Assembly (NCBI RefSeq): GCF_001571145.1
Contig: NZ_BCTF01000005.1
Span: 143,298 to 207,297, forward strand
Length of the DNA: 64,000 nucleotides
Direction: 5' to 3'
Source: Hydrogenophaga flava NBRC 102514
GTDB lineage: Bacteria > Pseudomonadota > Gammaproteobacteria > Burkholderiales > Burkholderiaceae_C
The position numbers and the translations under genes are program-made. Under the pieces are notes generated by a model. That model did not search any database, was not told the DNA's origin, and was given only the letters and a program-made list of their open reading frames with translations. This document shows positions 54,271-63,828 of this stretch, in pieces. Position 1 is the stretch's first letter. Each line of letters opens with the position of its first letter.

Positions 54271-54382
54271 GACGATCAGTGGGTGGAGCTGTGAGGGCTT
54301 GGCGTTGTAGCACAAGCCCCGGCCCCGCCGCCCGGCGCGCCGACGGGCTGTCGGGCGGCCGTGGCGAACGGGCGACGCCGGG

Positions 54383-57127
<2,745 letters not shown>

Positions 57128-57131
57128 GGAG

Positions 57132-57161
57132 CTCACCAGAAAGGGTTCAAACACTGGTGAG
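57132..57161 (-). promoter_or_regulatory. expression-platform hairpin over the metH ribosome-binding site
   Basis: CTCACCAG (57132-57139) and CTGGTGAG (57154-57161) are perfect 8-bp inverted arms. One arm overlaps the riboswitch pseudoknot strand; the other, read on the minus strand, contains the GGTGAG ribosome-binding site of metH. The two structures are mutually exclusive. Confidence 0.65.
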
Positions 57162-57260
57162 CGCCGTTGGAGCCGGCGGGGCCGGCGGGGCGTTGGACGC
57201 CCGTTGTCTCAAGCCTGACGCCAGCCCGCAGGGGGTGGCACTGCAGCGCTCCTTGAGAGC
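57156..57260 (-). ncRNA. S-adenosylhomocysteine (SAH) riboswitch
   Basis: On the minus strand the leader matches the SAH riboswitch consensus. P1 is CTTGAGA/TCTCAAG (57252-57258 with 57207-57213), followed by GGAGCGCTGCA. A P2 hairpin (GCCA/TGGC) leads into TCAGGCTTGAG. A GGGCG/CGCCC hairpin follows, then the conserved AACGGCGCTC (57159-57168), whose GCGCTC pairs with GAGCGC (57246-57251) as the pseudoknot. SAH riboswitches turn on methyl-cycle genes when SAH accumulates; metH is a known target. Confidence 0.88.
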
Positions 57261-57350
57261 TTGCGATTTTAGCCGGGCGATGTCTTCAAGCTGTCGACAC
57301 CCGGGCAGACCCGGGCAGATCGGTGCCGCGCCCAGGCGCGGCACTTTGCA

Positions 57351-57782
57351 TCATTGCCCTGACCACAGCGCCGCGAAACCGACCGCATACAGCAGACCGA
57401 TCACCAGGCAGATGCCCGAGGACACCCGCCAGAAGGAGGTGGAGTTCTCGGGAAAGCTGGGCCGCAACCAGGGGAATGCGATGGCCCGGGCGAGGAACAC
57501 GGCGCTGATGAGACACAGCGCGGGTTCGGTGAACGGCAGCCGGGGCACCAGGCCCGCTCCCGAGAAGGCATACACCGCCCAGACCAGCAGCACACTGGCG
57601 ATGCCGAGGGTGATCAGCGTTGGCTTGGACTTGCCTGCCTCAACCGCCCGAGCCATCCGTTCGCCAGCGCCCATGAACCGATAGGCCCTGGCGCCGATCG
57701 CGATGCAGGCCAGGTGCGCCAGCGACGCGACAACGACCAGCAGGCCCGCCAGCGTGAGCGAAGTGGAGCCGATGGTAAGCAT
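57351..57782 (-). CDS. hypothetical four-pass membrane protein
   Basis: A 143-residue membrane protein with four hydrophobic segments (about residues 8-30, 55-75, 85-105, 118-138) and a short basic cytoplasmic loop (RFMGAGERMARAVEAGKSKPT). I do not recognise the family. It lies between the metH leader and the cassette island; a 10-bp stem hairpin (57323-57344) follows its stop without a U-run. Confidence 0.65.
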   Translation of the reverse strand: MLTIGSTSLTLAGLLVVVASLAHLACIAIGARAYRFMGAGERMARAVEAGKSKPTLITLGIASVLLVWAVYAFSGAGLVPRLPFTEPALCLISAVFLARAIAFPWLRPSFPENSTSFWRVSSGICLVIGLLYAVGFAALWSGQ

Positions 57783-57925
57783 GGATGCGAGGCCTCTCGT
57801 TCGGAGCGCTGCTCATTGATGACGGTCCCCCACTGCGTGCCGGGGCTCTGGTGGGCCAACTGGAAGCCACATGACTCGTACAAGGGCCCCAATCGGTCAG
57901 GCTCTTGCTGTTGTGGGGAGTCCAT
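57783..57925 (-). pseudogene. possible acetyltransferase (GNAT) C-terminal fragment
   Basis: From an ATG at 57925 the minus strand reads about 47 codons containing LGPLYESCGFQLAHQSPGTQWG, which resembles the end of a GNAT acetyltransferase (LYESCGF). The frame then runs on into the downstream membrane gene out of phase. There is no N-terminal GNAT core nearby, so it would be a decayed remnant, perhaps of a former cassette. The evidence is a short motif only. Confidence 0.3.
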
Positions 57926-57935
57926 ATATGAAATG

Positions 57936-58172
57936 CTAGGCCTCAATGTCAGGCCCAATTTCCGACTCGTAGACCATGGCCTCGTAGCCAAATTGGCCAT
58001 TCTCTCGCACAAGGTACACAAGACAGCTTGGTTCGCCGTCAGGGAATGTGAACCCCTGATCGAGTTGCACAATGTCGCCGATCTTTGGGTTGGTCCCGTC
58101 CGACGAAGTGAATCGCGATTGTGGGATCTCCGCAATCAATGGCGCTAGTGGCGGCTTCTTCATTAGGAACAT
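57936..58172 (-). CDS. hypothetical cassette gene
   Basis: A 78-residue protein (or shorter, from an internal ATG three codons on) with no recognisable domain: SRFTSSDGTNPKIGDIVQLDQGFTFPDGEPSCLVYLVRENGQFGYEAMVYESEIG looks like a compact beta-rich small domain. It starts 25 bp after an attC site, as cassette genes do. Its stop lies in GCCTAGC, one base from the attC core GCCTAAC, suggesting its own attC has decayed. Local base composition is lower in GC than the flanks. Confidence 0.6.
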   Translation of the reverse strand: MFLMKKPPLAPLIAEIPQSRFTSSDGTNPKIGDIVQLDQGFTFPDGEPSCLVYLVRENGQFGYEAMVYESEIGPDIEA

Positions 58173-58197
58173 GTCCGTTGTGGAAGTCTTAATTGAG

Positions 58198-58290
58198 GCC
58201 TAACGTCGAAGTTCACCGGCGACTGGCGGGAAGTAACGGAGCGAAGCGAAGGCCCGCCGTCGGGCGTCCGTGTCGAACACCCCGTTAGGG
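58198..58290 (-). repeat. attC recombination site (integron cassette end)
   Basis: On the minus strand an R-box CCCTAAC (58284-58290) and a perfect core GTTAGGC (58198-58204) bracket an imperfect inverted repeat (CCCGCC/GGCGGG region at its centre). The length of about 93 bp fits attC sites. It follows the YwqK-like cassette gene by 19 bp. Confidence 0.75.
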
Positions 58291-58309
58291 CGCGCCGGAC
58301 ACGACTTGC

Positions 58310-58534
58310 TCATTCCTTGGCCTTCACCTGAGTTACCTTGTAGACAGCCCCCGTGCTGTCATAGGTCGTCCACTCACCCACCTGCTTCCCATCTTCAAAG
58401 TACCCCGAGCGCATCTTTGTTCCGTCCTTACGGAACCACTCCCAATACCCCGCCAACGCACCGTCAACAGTTTGGCCGCGTGCCCGGACAGTGCCAGCCT
58501 TGTGATACTCGACGTGCTCTTTGGGAGAACTCAT
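58310..58534 (-). CDS. MORN/YwqK-like small protein, cassette gene
   Basis: A 74-residue protein with two MORN-like repeats (ALAGYWEWFRKDGTKMRSGYF and DGKQVGEWTTYDSTGAVYKV), the pattern found in YwqK-type antitoxin components. It is flanked on both sides by attC sites and is oriented like its neighbours. Functions of lone YwqK-like proteins are unclear. Confidence 0.65.
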   Translation of the reverse strand: MSSPKEHVEYHKAGTVRARGQTVDGALAGYWEWFRKDGTKMRSGYFEDGKQVGEWTTYDSTGAVYKVTQVKAKE

Positions 58535-58574
58535 GAATGGTGGGTCCGATGATCAGAGAGAGCTGTGAGTGCGC

Positions 58575-58631
58575 GGTCTACGTGCAAGCTCAGCGGACGG
58601 CGAAGCCGCCCGCTGCAGCGAAGGGTTGAGC
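58575..58631 (-). repeat. short attC site with damaged core
   Basis: On the minus strand GCTCAAC (58625-58631) matches the RYYYAAC box; a stem CAGCGG/CCGCTG follows; the end reads ACGTAGACC where ACGTTAGAC is expected, one T short. It lies between two cassette genes. The damaged core suggests loss of mobility. Confidence 0.55.
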
Positions 58632-58632
58632 A

Positions 58633-58962
58633 TCAATCCGCCCATCGCGCAGTACAGGCTCGGCGAATTGCCTGCAGCGCCCGGTGCGAATAAATAGATC
58701 GCGGGCAATATGAATCCGGAGCGTTGCATAGCGAGTTGACCTCCTCGAACGTGAAGGTCGTAGTCTCCTGAGGAAAGAACCCCTCGGCAAGCCACAGAGG
58801 CCCTGGCATGAAAGTGCAGCTGCTGCCGTCTCGCGCCAGGTGCACGGTTGCCAGTTCCGTTGCTGAGCCAGGTTCGGCGCTCCACTCGCCGGACATCACG
58901 CGAAAGTCACTTGCGAGAACATGTGATTCGGGCGGTTCTAGGTGGATCGGTACTCGGCCCAT
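58633..58962 (-). CDS. hypothetical cassette gene
   Basis: A 109-residue protein of unknown family starting MGRVPIHLEPPESHVLASDF. It has three Cys, a Phe/Thr-rich centre (EGFFPQETTTFTFEEVNSLC) and no membrane segment. The ATG lies three bases after the core GTTGAGC of the preceding attC, and the stop lies two bases before the next attC box, the tight packing typical of gene cassettes. Confidence 0.6.
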   Translation of the reverse strand: MGRVPIHLEPPESHVLASDFRVMSGEWSAEPGSATELATVHLARDGSSCTFMPGPLWLAEGFFPQETTTFTFEEVNSLCNAPDSYCPRSIYSHRALQAIRRACTARWAD

Positions 58963-58965
58963 GAT

Positions 58966-59094
58966 GCTCAACGTTCGAGCTAAGCTGCCCGCGGAGGCAG
59001 GCTGTGTAAGCCCCGCCTGTGATGATGCACCATGTGCCACAGGCCGGGCTTACACAGCCTGCCGCAGCGGGTCAGCTTGAGCGAGGGGTTAGGC
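58966..59094 (-). repeat. long attC site with near-perfect 26-bp inverted repeat
   Basis: On the minus strand GCCTAAC (59088-59094, perfect RYYYAAC) begins the site and GTTGAGC (58966-58972, perfect GTTRRRY) ends it. Inner arms at 58996-59021 and 59037-59063 match at 25 of 26 positions, with a short loop. The 129-bp length is typical of long, VCR-like attC sites. It follows the VOC cassette gene. Confidence 0.85.
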
Positions 59095-59105
59095 ATCACC
59101 GCGAC

Positions 59106-59495
59106 TCATTTCTCCTGCTCGCTCCATGGCGAACACACATCGATGAGGCAACCTGCTGGGTCTAGTACTAAGAAACGACGTTGACCATAGAACTCGTTTC
59201 GTGGCTCCTGGACGACCTTTGCGCTCATTGCCTGCGCCGTCTTGTAGACCTCGTCGACATTCGGCACGACAAAGGTCACATACATCCCGGATGGGGCTGT
59301 CTGAAAGGCAGACGGAACAAGCTCATGCGTCCGCTTGATGATGCCGAACTCTAGTTCCAAGGGCTTTGGGGAGCTCAACTGTACGTACCAATCACTGTCG
59401 TATTTCACTTCGAAGCCCAGCAGCCGAACGTAGAAGTCACGGGAAGCGGCGAGATCGTCGGCGCAGATGTTCGTGAGAATTCGGCTGAAGGACAT
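59106..59495 (-). CDS. VOC/glyoxalase-superfamily protein, cassette gene
   Basis: A 129-residue VOC-fold protein: FSRILTNICADDLAASRDFYVRLLGFEVKYDSDWYVQLSS starts the first module and RFLVLDPAGCLIDVCSP ends the second. It resembles bleomycin-resistance/glyoxalase-type proteins; the substrate is unknown. It is the first cassette after the attI-like site and has lower GC than flanking chromosomal genes. Confidence 0.85.
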   Translation of the reverse strand: MSFSRILTNICADDLAASRDFYVRLLGFEVKYDSDWYVQLSSPKPLELEFGIIKRTHELVPSAFQTAPSGMYVTFVVPNVDEVYKTAQAMSAKVVQEPRNEFYGQRRFLVLDPAGCLIDVCSPWSEQEK

Positions 59496-59523
59496 GGCGA
59501 CCAGGAAGATATGTGAATGTGAT

Positions 59524-59590
59524 GCCTAACTTTGATTTAAACCGGCAAAACGGCGGATAACACCGCGGGCAGTCGTCAAACAAAGTCGCA
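59524..59590 (-). other. attI-like integron insertion site, no integrase adjacent
   Basis: On the minus strand the sequence ends TTTAAATCAAAGTTAGGC at 59524, with the perfect core GTTAGGC and the A-rich AATCAAA lead-in typical of attI sites (compare the AAACAAAGTTAGGC end of attI1). It is placed upstream of the first cassette. No integrase gene follows. The extent of the site is approximate; a solitary attC half-site is the alternative. Confidence 0.5.
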
Positions 59591-59936
59591 TGGCATCCCC
59601 AGAACTTGTTTGAAATCAATCCTGTAGAGCACGTGGCTGTACGCATAAACAGGCACAACAGATCCGACAAACCTGACTGGTCGCCTTTCCCGTCTGCGCG
59701 CCAGTCTAGCGGCGGGTCGCCTGCCTGTGCGACAGATCCTGCCGCCAGCCCACCGCCCGGCATCCGCCCGAACTCAACCCCAACAAAATCAACAGCTTCC
59801 CCGCGTTGCCCCGCGTGCCGCCCTGGCACAGCAGTCGCGGTGACGGGCTCAGGCCATCTTGCCTTTGCACTACCCCCGGTGGTGGCACTGGCCACACATA
59901 ATCACTCACTGATGTTTAGCAGCCACCGGTGAACCC
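59591..59936. other. 346-bp gap without a supported gene
   Basis: Open frames here (for example a plus-strand frame at 59606-59932) show no recognisable domain and a composition unlike the coding neighbours. This is where an integron integrase would be expected; I see no trace of one. It must contain the promoter of the downstream metallo-hydrolase gene. Confidence 0.6.
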
Positions 59937-60866
59937 ATGACCCGTCTCCTGTTGCGCCTCCTGTGGTGTGCCGTCTGGGCCAGCGCCACCACCATCGCCC
60001 ACGCCGTCGAGGTGAAGTTCCAGCCGGTGGCGCCGGGCGTCTATGCGTTCATTGGCGAAAAGTCCGGCCGCACCTACGGCAACGAAGGGCTGAACGCCAA
60101 CATCGGCCTGGTGGTGACGCCGGCCGGCGCGCTGCTGATCGACAGCGGCGCGAGCTTCAAAGGCGCGCGGCAGATCCATGCGGCGGTGAAGCAGGTCACC
60201 GGACAGCCGGTGAAGTGGGTCATCAACACCGGCGGGCAGGACCACCGCTGGCTGGGCAATGGCTACTTCGCCGCGCAGGGCACCGAGGTGATCGCCCACG
60301 CCAGCGCCAGGGCGGACATGCAAGCGCGCGGCGGCGACCACCTCGCCGCCCTCAAACCCGAGCTGAAAGAAAAACTCGACGGCACGGTGCCCACCCTGCC
60401 CACGCGCTGGCTGACCGGCAACGACGAGGCGCTGAACCTGGGCGGCACGACCGTGGAGGTGAAGCACCGCGGGGGCGCACACACGCCCGGCGACCTGATG
60501 GTCTGGCTGCCGCAGCAGAAGATCGTTTTCAGCGGCGACATCGTCTACGTGGACCGCATGCTGGGCGTGATCCCGGTCAGCCACACGGGCCGCTGGCTGC
60601 AGAGCTTTGCCACGCTGGAAGCGCTTCAGCCCGCGCGCATCGTGCCCGGCCATGGCGAGGTGTGCGAGCTGCCGATGGCGCAGGCGCAGACGCGCGACTA
60701 CCTGCAGGCGCTGCGCACGCACATGAGGAAAGCGGTGGGCACCGGCGAGGACATCGGCGCGGCGATCAAAGCGTTCGATGCAACGGCCTGGCTGGGCCTG
60801 CTCAACGCGGCCGAGCTGCACCCCGGCAACGCGAGCCGGACGTACCTGGAACTGGAGCGGGAGTGA
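59937..60866 (+). CDS. exported MBL-fold metallo-hydrolase with altered metal site
   Basis: A 309-residue protein with a signal peptide (to about residue 23) and a metallo-beta-lactamase fold. The canonical HxHxDH is replaced by NTGGQDHRWLGN (residues 97-108), keeping only D102-H103. Later ligands remain: His in GGAHTPGDL, Asp in FSGDIVY, His in VPGHGEV. It resembles SoxH-like or quinoprotein-associated metallo-hydrolases, where this NTGGQDHRWLGN motif recurs in my recollection. Substrate unknown. Confidence 0.85.
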   Translation: MTRLLLRLLWCAVWASATTIAHAVEVKFQPVAPGVYAFIGEKSGRTYGNEGLNANIGLVVTPAGALLIDSGASFKGARQIHAAVKQVTGQPVKWVINTGGQDHRWLGNGYFAAQGTEVIAHASARADMQARGGDHLAALKPELKEKLDGTVPTLPTRWLTGNDEALNLGGTTVEVKHRGGAHTPGDLMVWLPQQKIVFSGDIVYVDRMLGVIPVSHTGRWLQSFATLEALQPARIVPGHGEVCELPMAQAQTRDYLQALRTHMRKAVGTGEDIGAAIKAFDATAWLGLLNAAELHPGNASRTYLELERE

Positions 60867-60873
60867 GGCGGGC

Positions 60874-61932
60874 TCAGCCCCGCGCGTCGAACGCCATGAC
60901 CGCCTGCGCCACCTGGCCCAGCGGCATCACCTCGTCCACCGCGCCCAGGGCCACCGCTTCCTTGGGCATGCCGTAGACCACGCAGCTGGCCTCGTCCTGC
61001 GCCACCGTGCGCGCGCCCTTGTCGTGCAGTGCCTTCATGCCGCGCGCGCCGTCATCACCCATGCCGGTGAGGATGATGGCCAGCGTGTCGCGGCCGGCGC
61101 ACTCGGCGGCCGAGCGGAACAGCACGTCCACCGAGGGCTTGTGCCGGTTCACGGGCGGGCCGTCGACCACGTTCACGTAGTACTGGCCGCCGCTCTTGCG
61201 CAGCTGCATGTGGCGCCCGCCCGGGGCGATCAGCGCCACGCCGCGCTCCAGCCGGTCGCCGTCGCGCGCCTCGCGCACTTCCATCGCGCACAGGCCGTCG
61301 AGCCGCTGTGCGTACATCGCGGTGAACTTCTCGGGCATGTGCAGCACGATGGCCATGCCCGGGCTGTCGGCCGGCAGTGTGGTGAGCACCGATTCGATGG
61401 CCTGGGTGCCGCCGGTGGAGGCCCCCAGCACGATGGGCTTGTTGACCGAGAGTGCGTGCAGGCCCGCCAGCGGCGCACGGGGCGCGGCCAGCGGTGCGGC
61501 GCGCGCCACCGGGGCGGCACCGCTGCGCAGCGGGCGCGAGCGCGCGGCCGTGCGCAGTGTCTGCAGCAGCTCGCGGCGCGACTCTTCGAGAAACTGCTTG
61601 AGCCCCAGCCGGGGCTTGGCCACCACCGCCACCGCACCGGCGGCCAGCGCCTCCATCGCCATGCGGCTGCCGTCGGAGGTCAGGGTCGAGCAGATCACCG
61701 TGGGAATCGGCGATTCCTCCATGATCTGGCGCAGAAAGGTCAGGCCGTCCATGCCGGGCATCTCGATGTCCAGCAGCAGCACGTCGGGCCGGTTCTTGCG
61801 GATCGCCGGGCCGGCGATCAGCGGGTTGGGCGCGCTGCCCAGCAGCTGGATCTCGGGGTCGCCCTGCAGCAGGTGCAGCAGCGTCTGCCGCACCACCGCC
61901 GAGTCGTCCACCACATACACCTGGATCGCCAT
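60874..61932 (-). CDS. cheB: chemotaxis protein-glutamate methylesterase
   Basis: A 352-residue CheB. The receiver domain has D9-D10, phosphorylated D55 in LLLDIEMPG and K106; the methylesterase domain has the triad S172 (GASTGG), H198 (LHMPEKF) and D293/D294 (TGMGDDG). It demethylates or deamidates chemoreceptors after phosphorylation by CheA. It is the last gene of the cheW-cheR-cheD-cheB series, 9 bp after cheD. Confidence 0.97.
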   Translation of the reverse strand: MAIQVYVVDDSAVVRQTLLHLLQGDPEIQLLGSAPNPLIAGPAIRKNRPDVLLLDIEMPGMDGLTFLRQIMEESPIPTVICSTLTSDGSRMAMEALAAGAVAVVAKPRLGLKQFLEESRRELLQTLRTAARSRPLRSGAAPVARAAPLAAPRAPLAGLHALSVNKPIVLGASTGGTQAIESVLTTLPADSPGMAIVLHMPEKFTAMYAQRLDGLCAMEVREARDGDRLERGVALIAPGGRHMQLRKSGGQYYVNVVDGPPVNRHKPSVDVLFRSAAECAGRDTLAIILTGMGDDGARGMKALHDKGARTVAQDEASCVVYGMPKEAVALGAVDEVMPLGQVAQAVMAFDARG

Positions 61933-61941
61933 CTTGTCTCC

Positions 61942-62460
61942 CTACAGCGGCACGCAGCGCACCTGCGGCTCGTCTTCGCCCACGGTCCAGCGCACCTGCC
62001 GGTAGAAGCGTCCGCCCAGGTCGTCGCGCAGCACGCGCACGCCCCGCTCGGCCAGTGCGCGCAACACCCAGTCGGCGTTGGCGGCGCCGATGTGGATGCC
62101 GCGGTAGAGGTCGGGGAACATGTTGCCGCCGCCGAACACATAGGCCTCGCACAGCCCCGGCTGTATGCCGCGCGCGATCAGCAGCCGCTCCATCGACCCC
62201 AGCGCGGACGGACCGTGCGCGTTGCTCGGACGGGTACGGTGCGACGGGTCGTGGGCGTGCACGATGTGGCACATCGCGCCGACGGTGCGGCGCGGGTCGG
62301 TCAGGATCACCGCGACACAGGAACCCAGCAGGGTCTCCAGCTGCTCGCCGCGTTCGGCGCAGGCCACATCGCCGGGATGCAGCGTGTGCACGGGCACCGG
62401 CGGCATCACGATGGGCCGGGCCACCGGGGCCGGACAGCGCCTGGACAGTGTGGGCGTCAT
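61942..62460 (-). CDS. cheD: chemoreceptor glutamine deamidase
   Basis: A 172-residue CheD. Catalytic C48 lies in LGSCVAV and H65 in GAMCHIVH; the C-terminal FGGGNMF and NADWVLRAL motifs fit the family. It deamidates Gln residues in chemoreceptors. The ATG at 62460 overlaps the cheR stop by four bases (ATGA). Confidence 0.96.
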   Translation of the reverse strand: MTPTLSRRCPAPVARPIVMPPVPVHTLHPGDVACAERGEQLETLLGSCVAVILTDPRRTVGAMCHIVHAHDPSHRTRPSNAHGPSALGSMERLLIARGIQPGLCEAYVFGGGNMFPDLYRGIHIGAANADWVLRALAERGVRVLRDDLGGRFYRQVRWTVGEDEPQVRCVPL

Positions 62461-63272
62461 GACACCGCGCCCTTGCGGAAGGCGCCCGGGCCCAGCACCT
62501 GCAGCGGCGTCTCGCAGGGCACCCGGCCTTCGGCTGTGCCAATGAAGAACAGGCCGCCGGGGCGCAGCAGCTTCAGCACGCGGTCCACCACGGCGGTCTT
62601 GGTCGGCGGGTCGAAATAGATCAGCACGTTGCGCAGGAACACCACGTCGAACGGGCCAATGCCCTCGATCGGGTGGAACAGGTTGACCTGGCCGAAATGC
62701 ACGCGGCGGCGCAGGCTCTCCTTGATCTGCACCAGGCCCTCGGACTCGCCCTCGCCGCGCAGGCAGTGGCGGCGCAGCCGCTCGTCGGAGACCTGGCGCA
62801 GCCGCTCCTGCGGAAAGATGGCCTGGGCGGCGCTGCGCAGCACGCGGTCGCTGATGTCGGTGCCCAGCACGCTCCACTGCGCGGGCCCCTGGGTCCTCAG
62901 CTGCAGGTCGGCCAGCAGCATGGCCACGCTGTAGGCCTCGTCGCCGAACGAGGATGCGGCGCTCCAGACCGAAAGCGACGTGGGCCGGGTGGCCAGCAGC
63001 TCCTGCTGCAGCAGATCGAAGTGCGCCGGTTCGCGGAAGAAGTAGGTCTCGTTGGTGGTCAGCAGGTCGATCGCCACCTGCAGCTCGCCCTGGTCCTGGC
63101 CGCTGGTGATCAGGGCGAGGTAGTCCTCGAAGCCGCCCATGCCCAGGCGCTGGATGCGGGGCGACAGGCGCGAGGACACCAGCGGCTTCTTGCTGTCGGC
63201 AAAGGACAGGCCGCAGACCTCGTGCATCAGGCCGGTGATCTGGCGGTAGGTGTCGTCGCGGAGCGGGTTCAT
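62457..63272 (-). CDS. cheR: chemotaxis protein methyltransferase
   Basis: A 271-residue CheR: the helical N-domain (ITGLMHEVCGLSFADSKKPLVSSRL) and a SAM-methyltransferase domain with TNETYFFREPAHFD and FDVVFLRNVLIYF. It methylates chemoreceptor glutamates and opposes CheB. It starts 25 bp after cheW and overlaps cheD. Confidence 0.97.
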   Translation of the reverse strand: MNPLRDDTYRQITGLMHEVCGLSFADSKKPLVSSRLSPRIQRLGMGGFEDYLALITSGQDQGELQVAIDLLTTNETYFFREPAHFDLLQQELLATRPTSLSVWSAASSFGDEAYSVAMLLADLQLRTQGPAQWSVLGTDISDRVLRSAAQAIFPQERLRQVSDERLRRHCLRGEGESEGLVQIKESLRRRVHFGQVNLFHPIEGIGPFDVVFLRNVLIYFDPPTKTAVVDRVLKLLRPGGLFFIGTAEGRVPCETPLQVLGPGAFRKGAVS

Positions 63273-63297
63273 GGCAGCGGTCGGGTCGGTGAAGGGG

Positions 63298-63816
63298 TCA
63301 GGCGGCGGCCGATTCCTGCGTCGCCTCGCACAGGCGCGCCATGTCGTCGACGTCGAAGGCCTTGTCGGGCGCCAGGATGATCACGAAGCGCTCGCCGAGC
63401 TTGCCCATGCCCTGGATGAAGTCGCGCCGCACCGCGGTGCCGAAACTCGGCGGCGGCTCGATCTGCCCGGACGGAATGTCGACCACCTCGCTGACCGCGT
63501 CGACCAGCAGGCCCAGTTCGGTGCGCTCGCCTTCGCGCACCGCGTCGAAGATCACGATGCAGGTCTTCTTGCCGATCTCGGCCACCGGGCGGCCAAAGCG
63601 CGCGTGCAGGTCGATCACCGGCACCACCGCGCCGCGCAGGTTGATCACGCCGCGCACGAAGTCGGGCATCAGCGGCACCGAGGTGAGGGGCCCGTACTGG
63701 ATGATTTCCCGCACGGTGCGGATGTCCATGGCGAACACCTCCTTGCCCAGCAGGAAGGTGAGGAATTGCTGGCCGCCAGCGGTTTCACCGGCGTTCGTGG
63801 ACGTGGGGTTTGTCAT
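63298..63816 (-). CDS. cheW: chemotaxis coupling protein
   Basis: A 172-residue CheW: FLTFLLGKEVFAMDIRTVREII, the core VPLMPDFVRGVINLRGAVVPVIDLHARF, and a short C-tail. It links chemoreceptors to CheA. GGAGG lies about five bases before the ATG. It starts 12 bp after the end of the chemoreceptor gene. Confidence 0.97.
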   Translation of the reverse strand: MTNPTSTNAGETAGGQQFLTFLLGKEVFAMDIRTVREIIQYGPLTSVPLMPDFVRGVINLRGAVVPVIDLHARFGRPVAEIGKKTCIVIFDAVREGERTELGLLVDAVSEVVDIPSGQIEPPPSFGTAVRRDFIQGMGKLGERFVIILAPDKAFDVDDMARLCEATQESAAA

Positions 63817-63828
63817 GCCGACCTCCGC

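Noticed and set aside
57128..57154. A GTG at 57154 as the metH start
   Set aside because: It lies inside the riboswitch and hairpin; the ATG at 57127 has a ribosome-binding site and needs no coding through the switch.
57156..57260. A cobalamin riboswitch upstream of metH
   Set aside because: The B12-box pattern is absent, while the SAH riboswitch conserved segments and pseudoknot are all present.
57299..57318. Tandem 10-bp duplication ACCCGGGCAG
   Set aside because: Only two copies, no link to a gene boundary; probably chance or slippage.
57323..57344. A 10-bp stem hairpin as an intrinsic terminator for the membrane protein at 57351
   Set aside because: Strong stem, but no T-run follows on the minus strand.
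59606..59932. Plus-strand open frame considered as an integron integrase
   Set aside because: No tyrosine-recombinase motifs, only 108 residues, Pro/Ser-rich without a domain.
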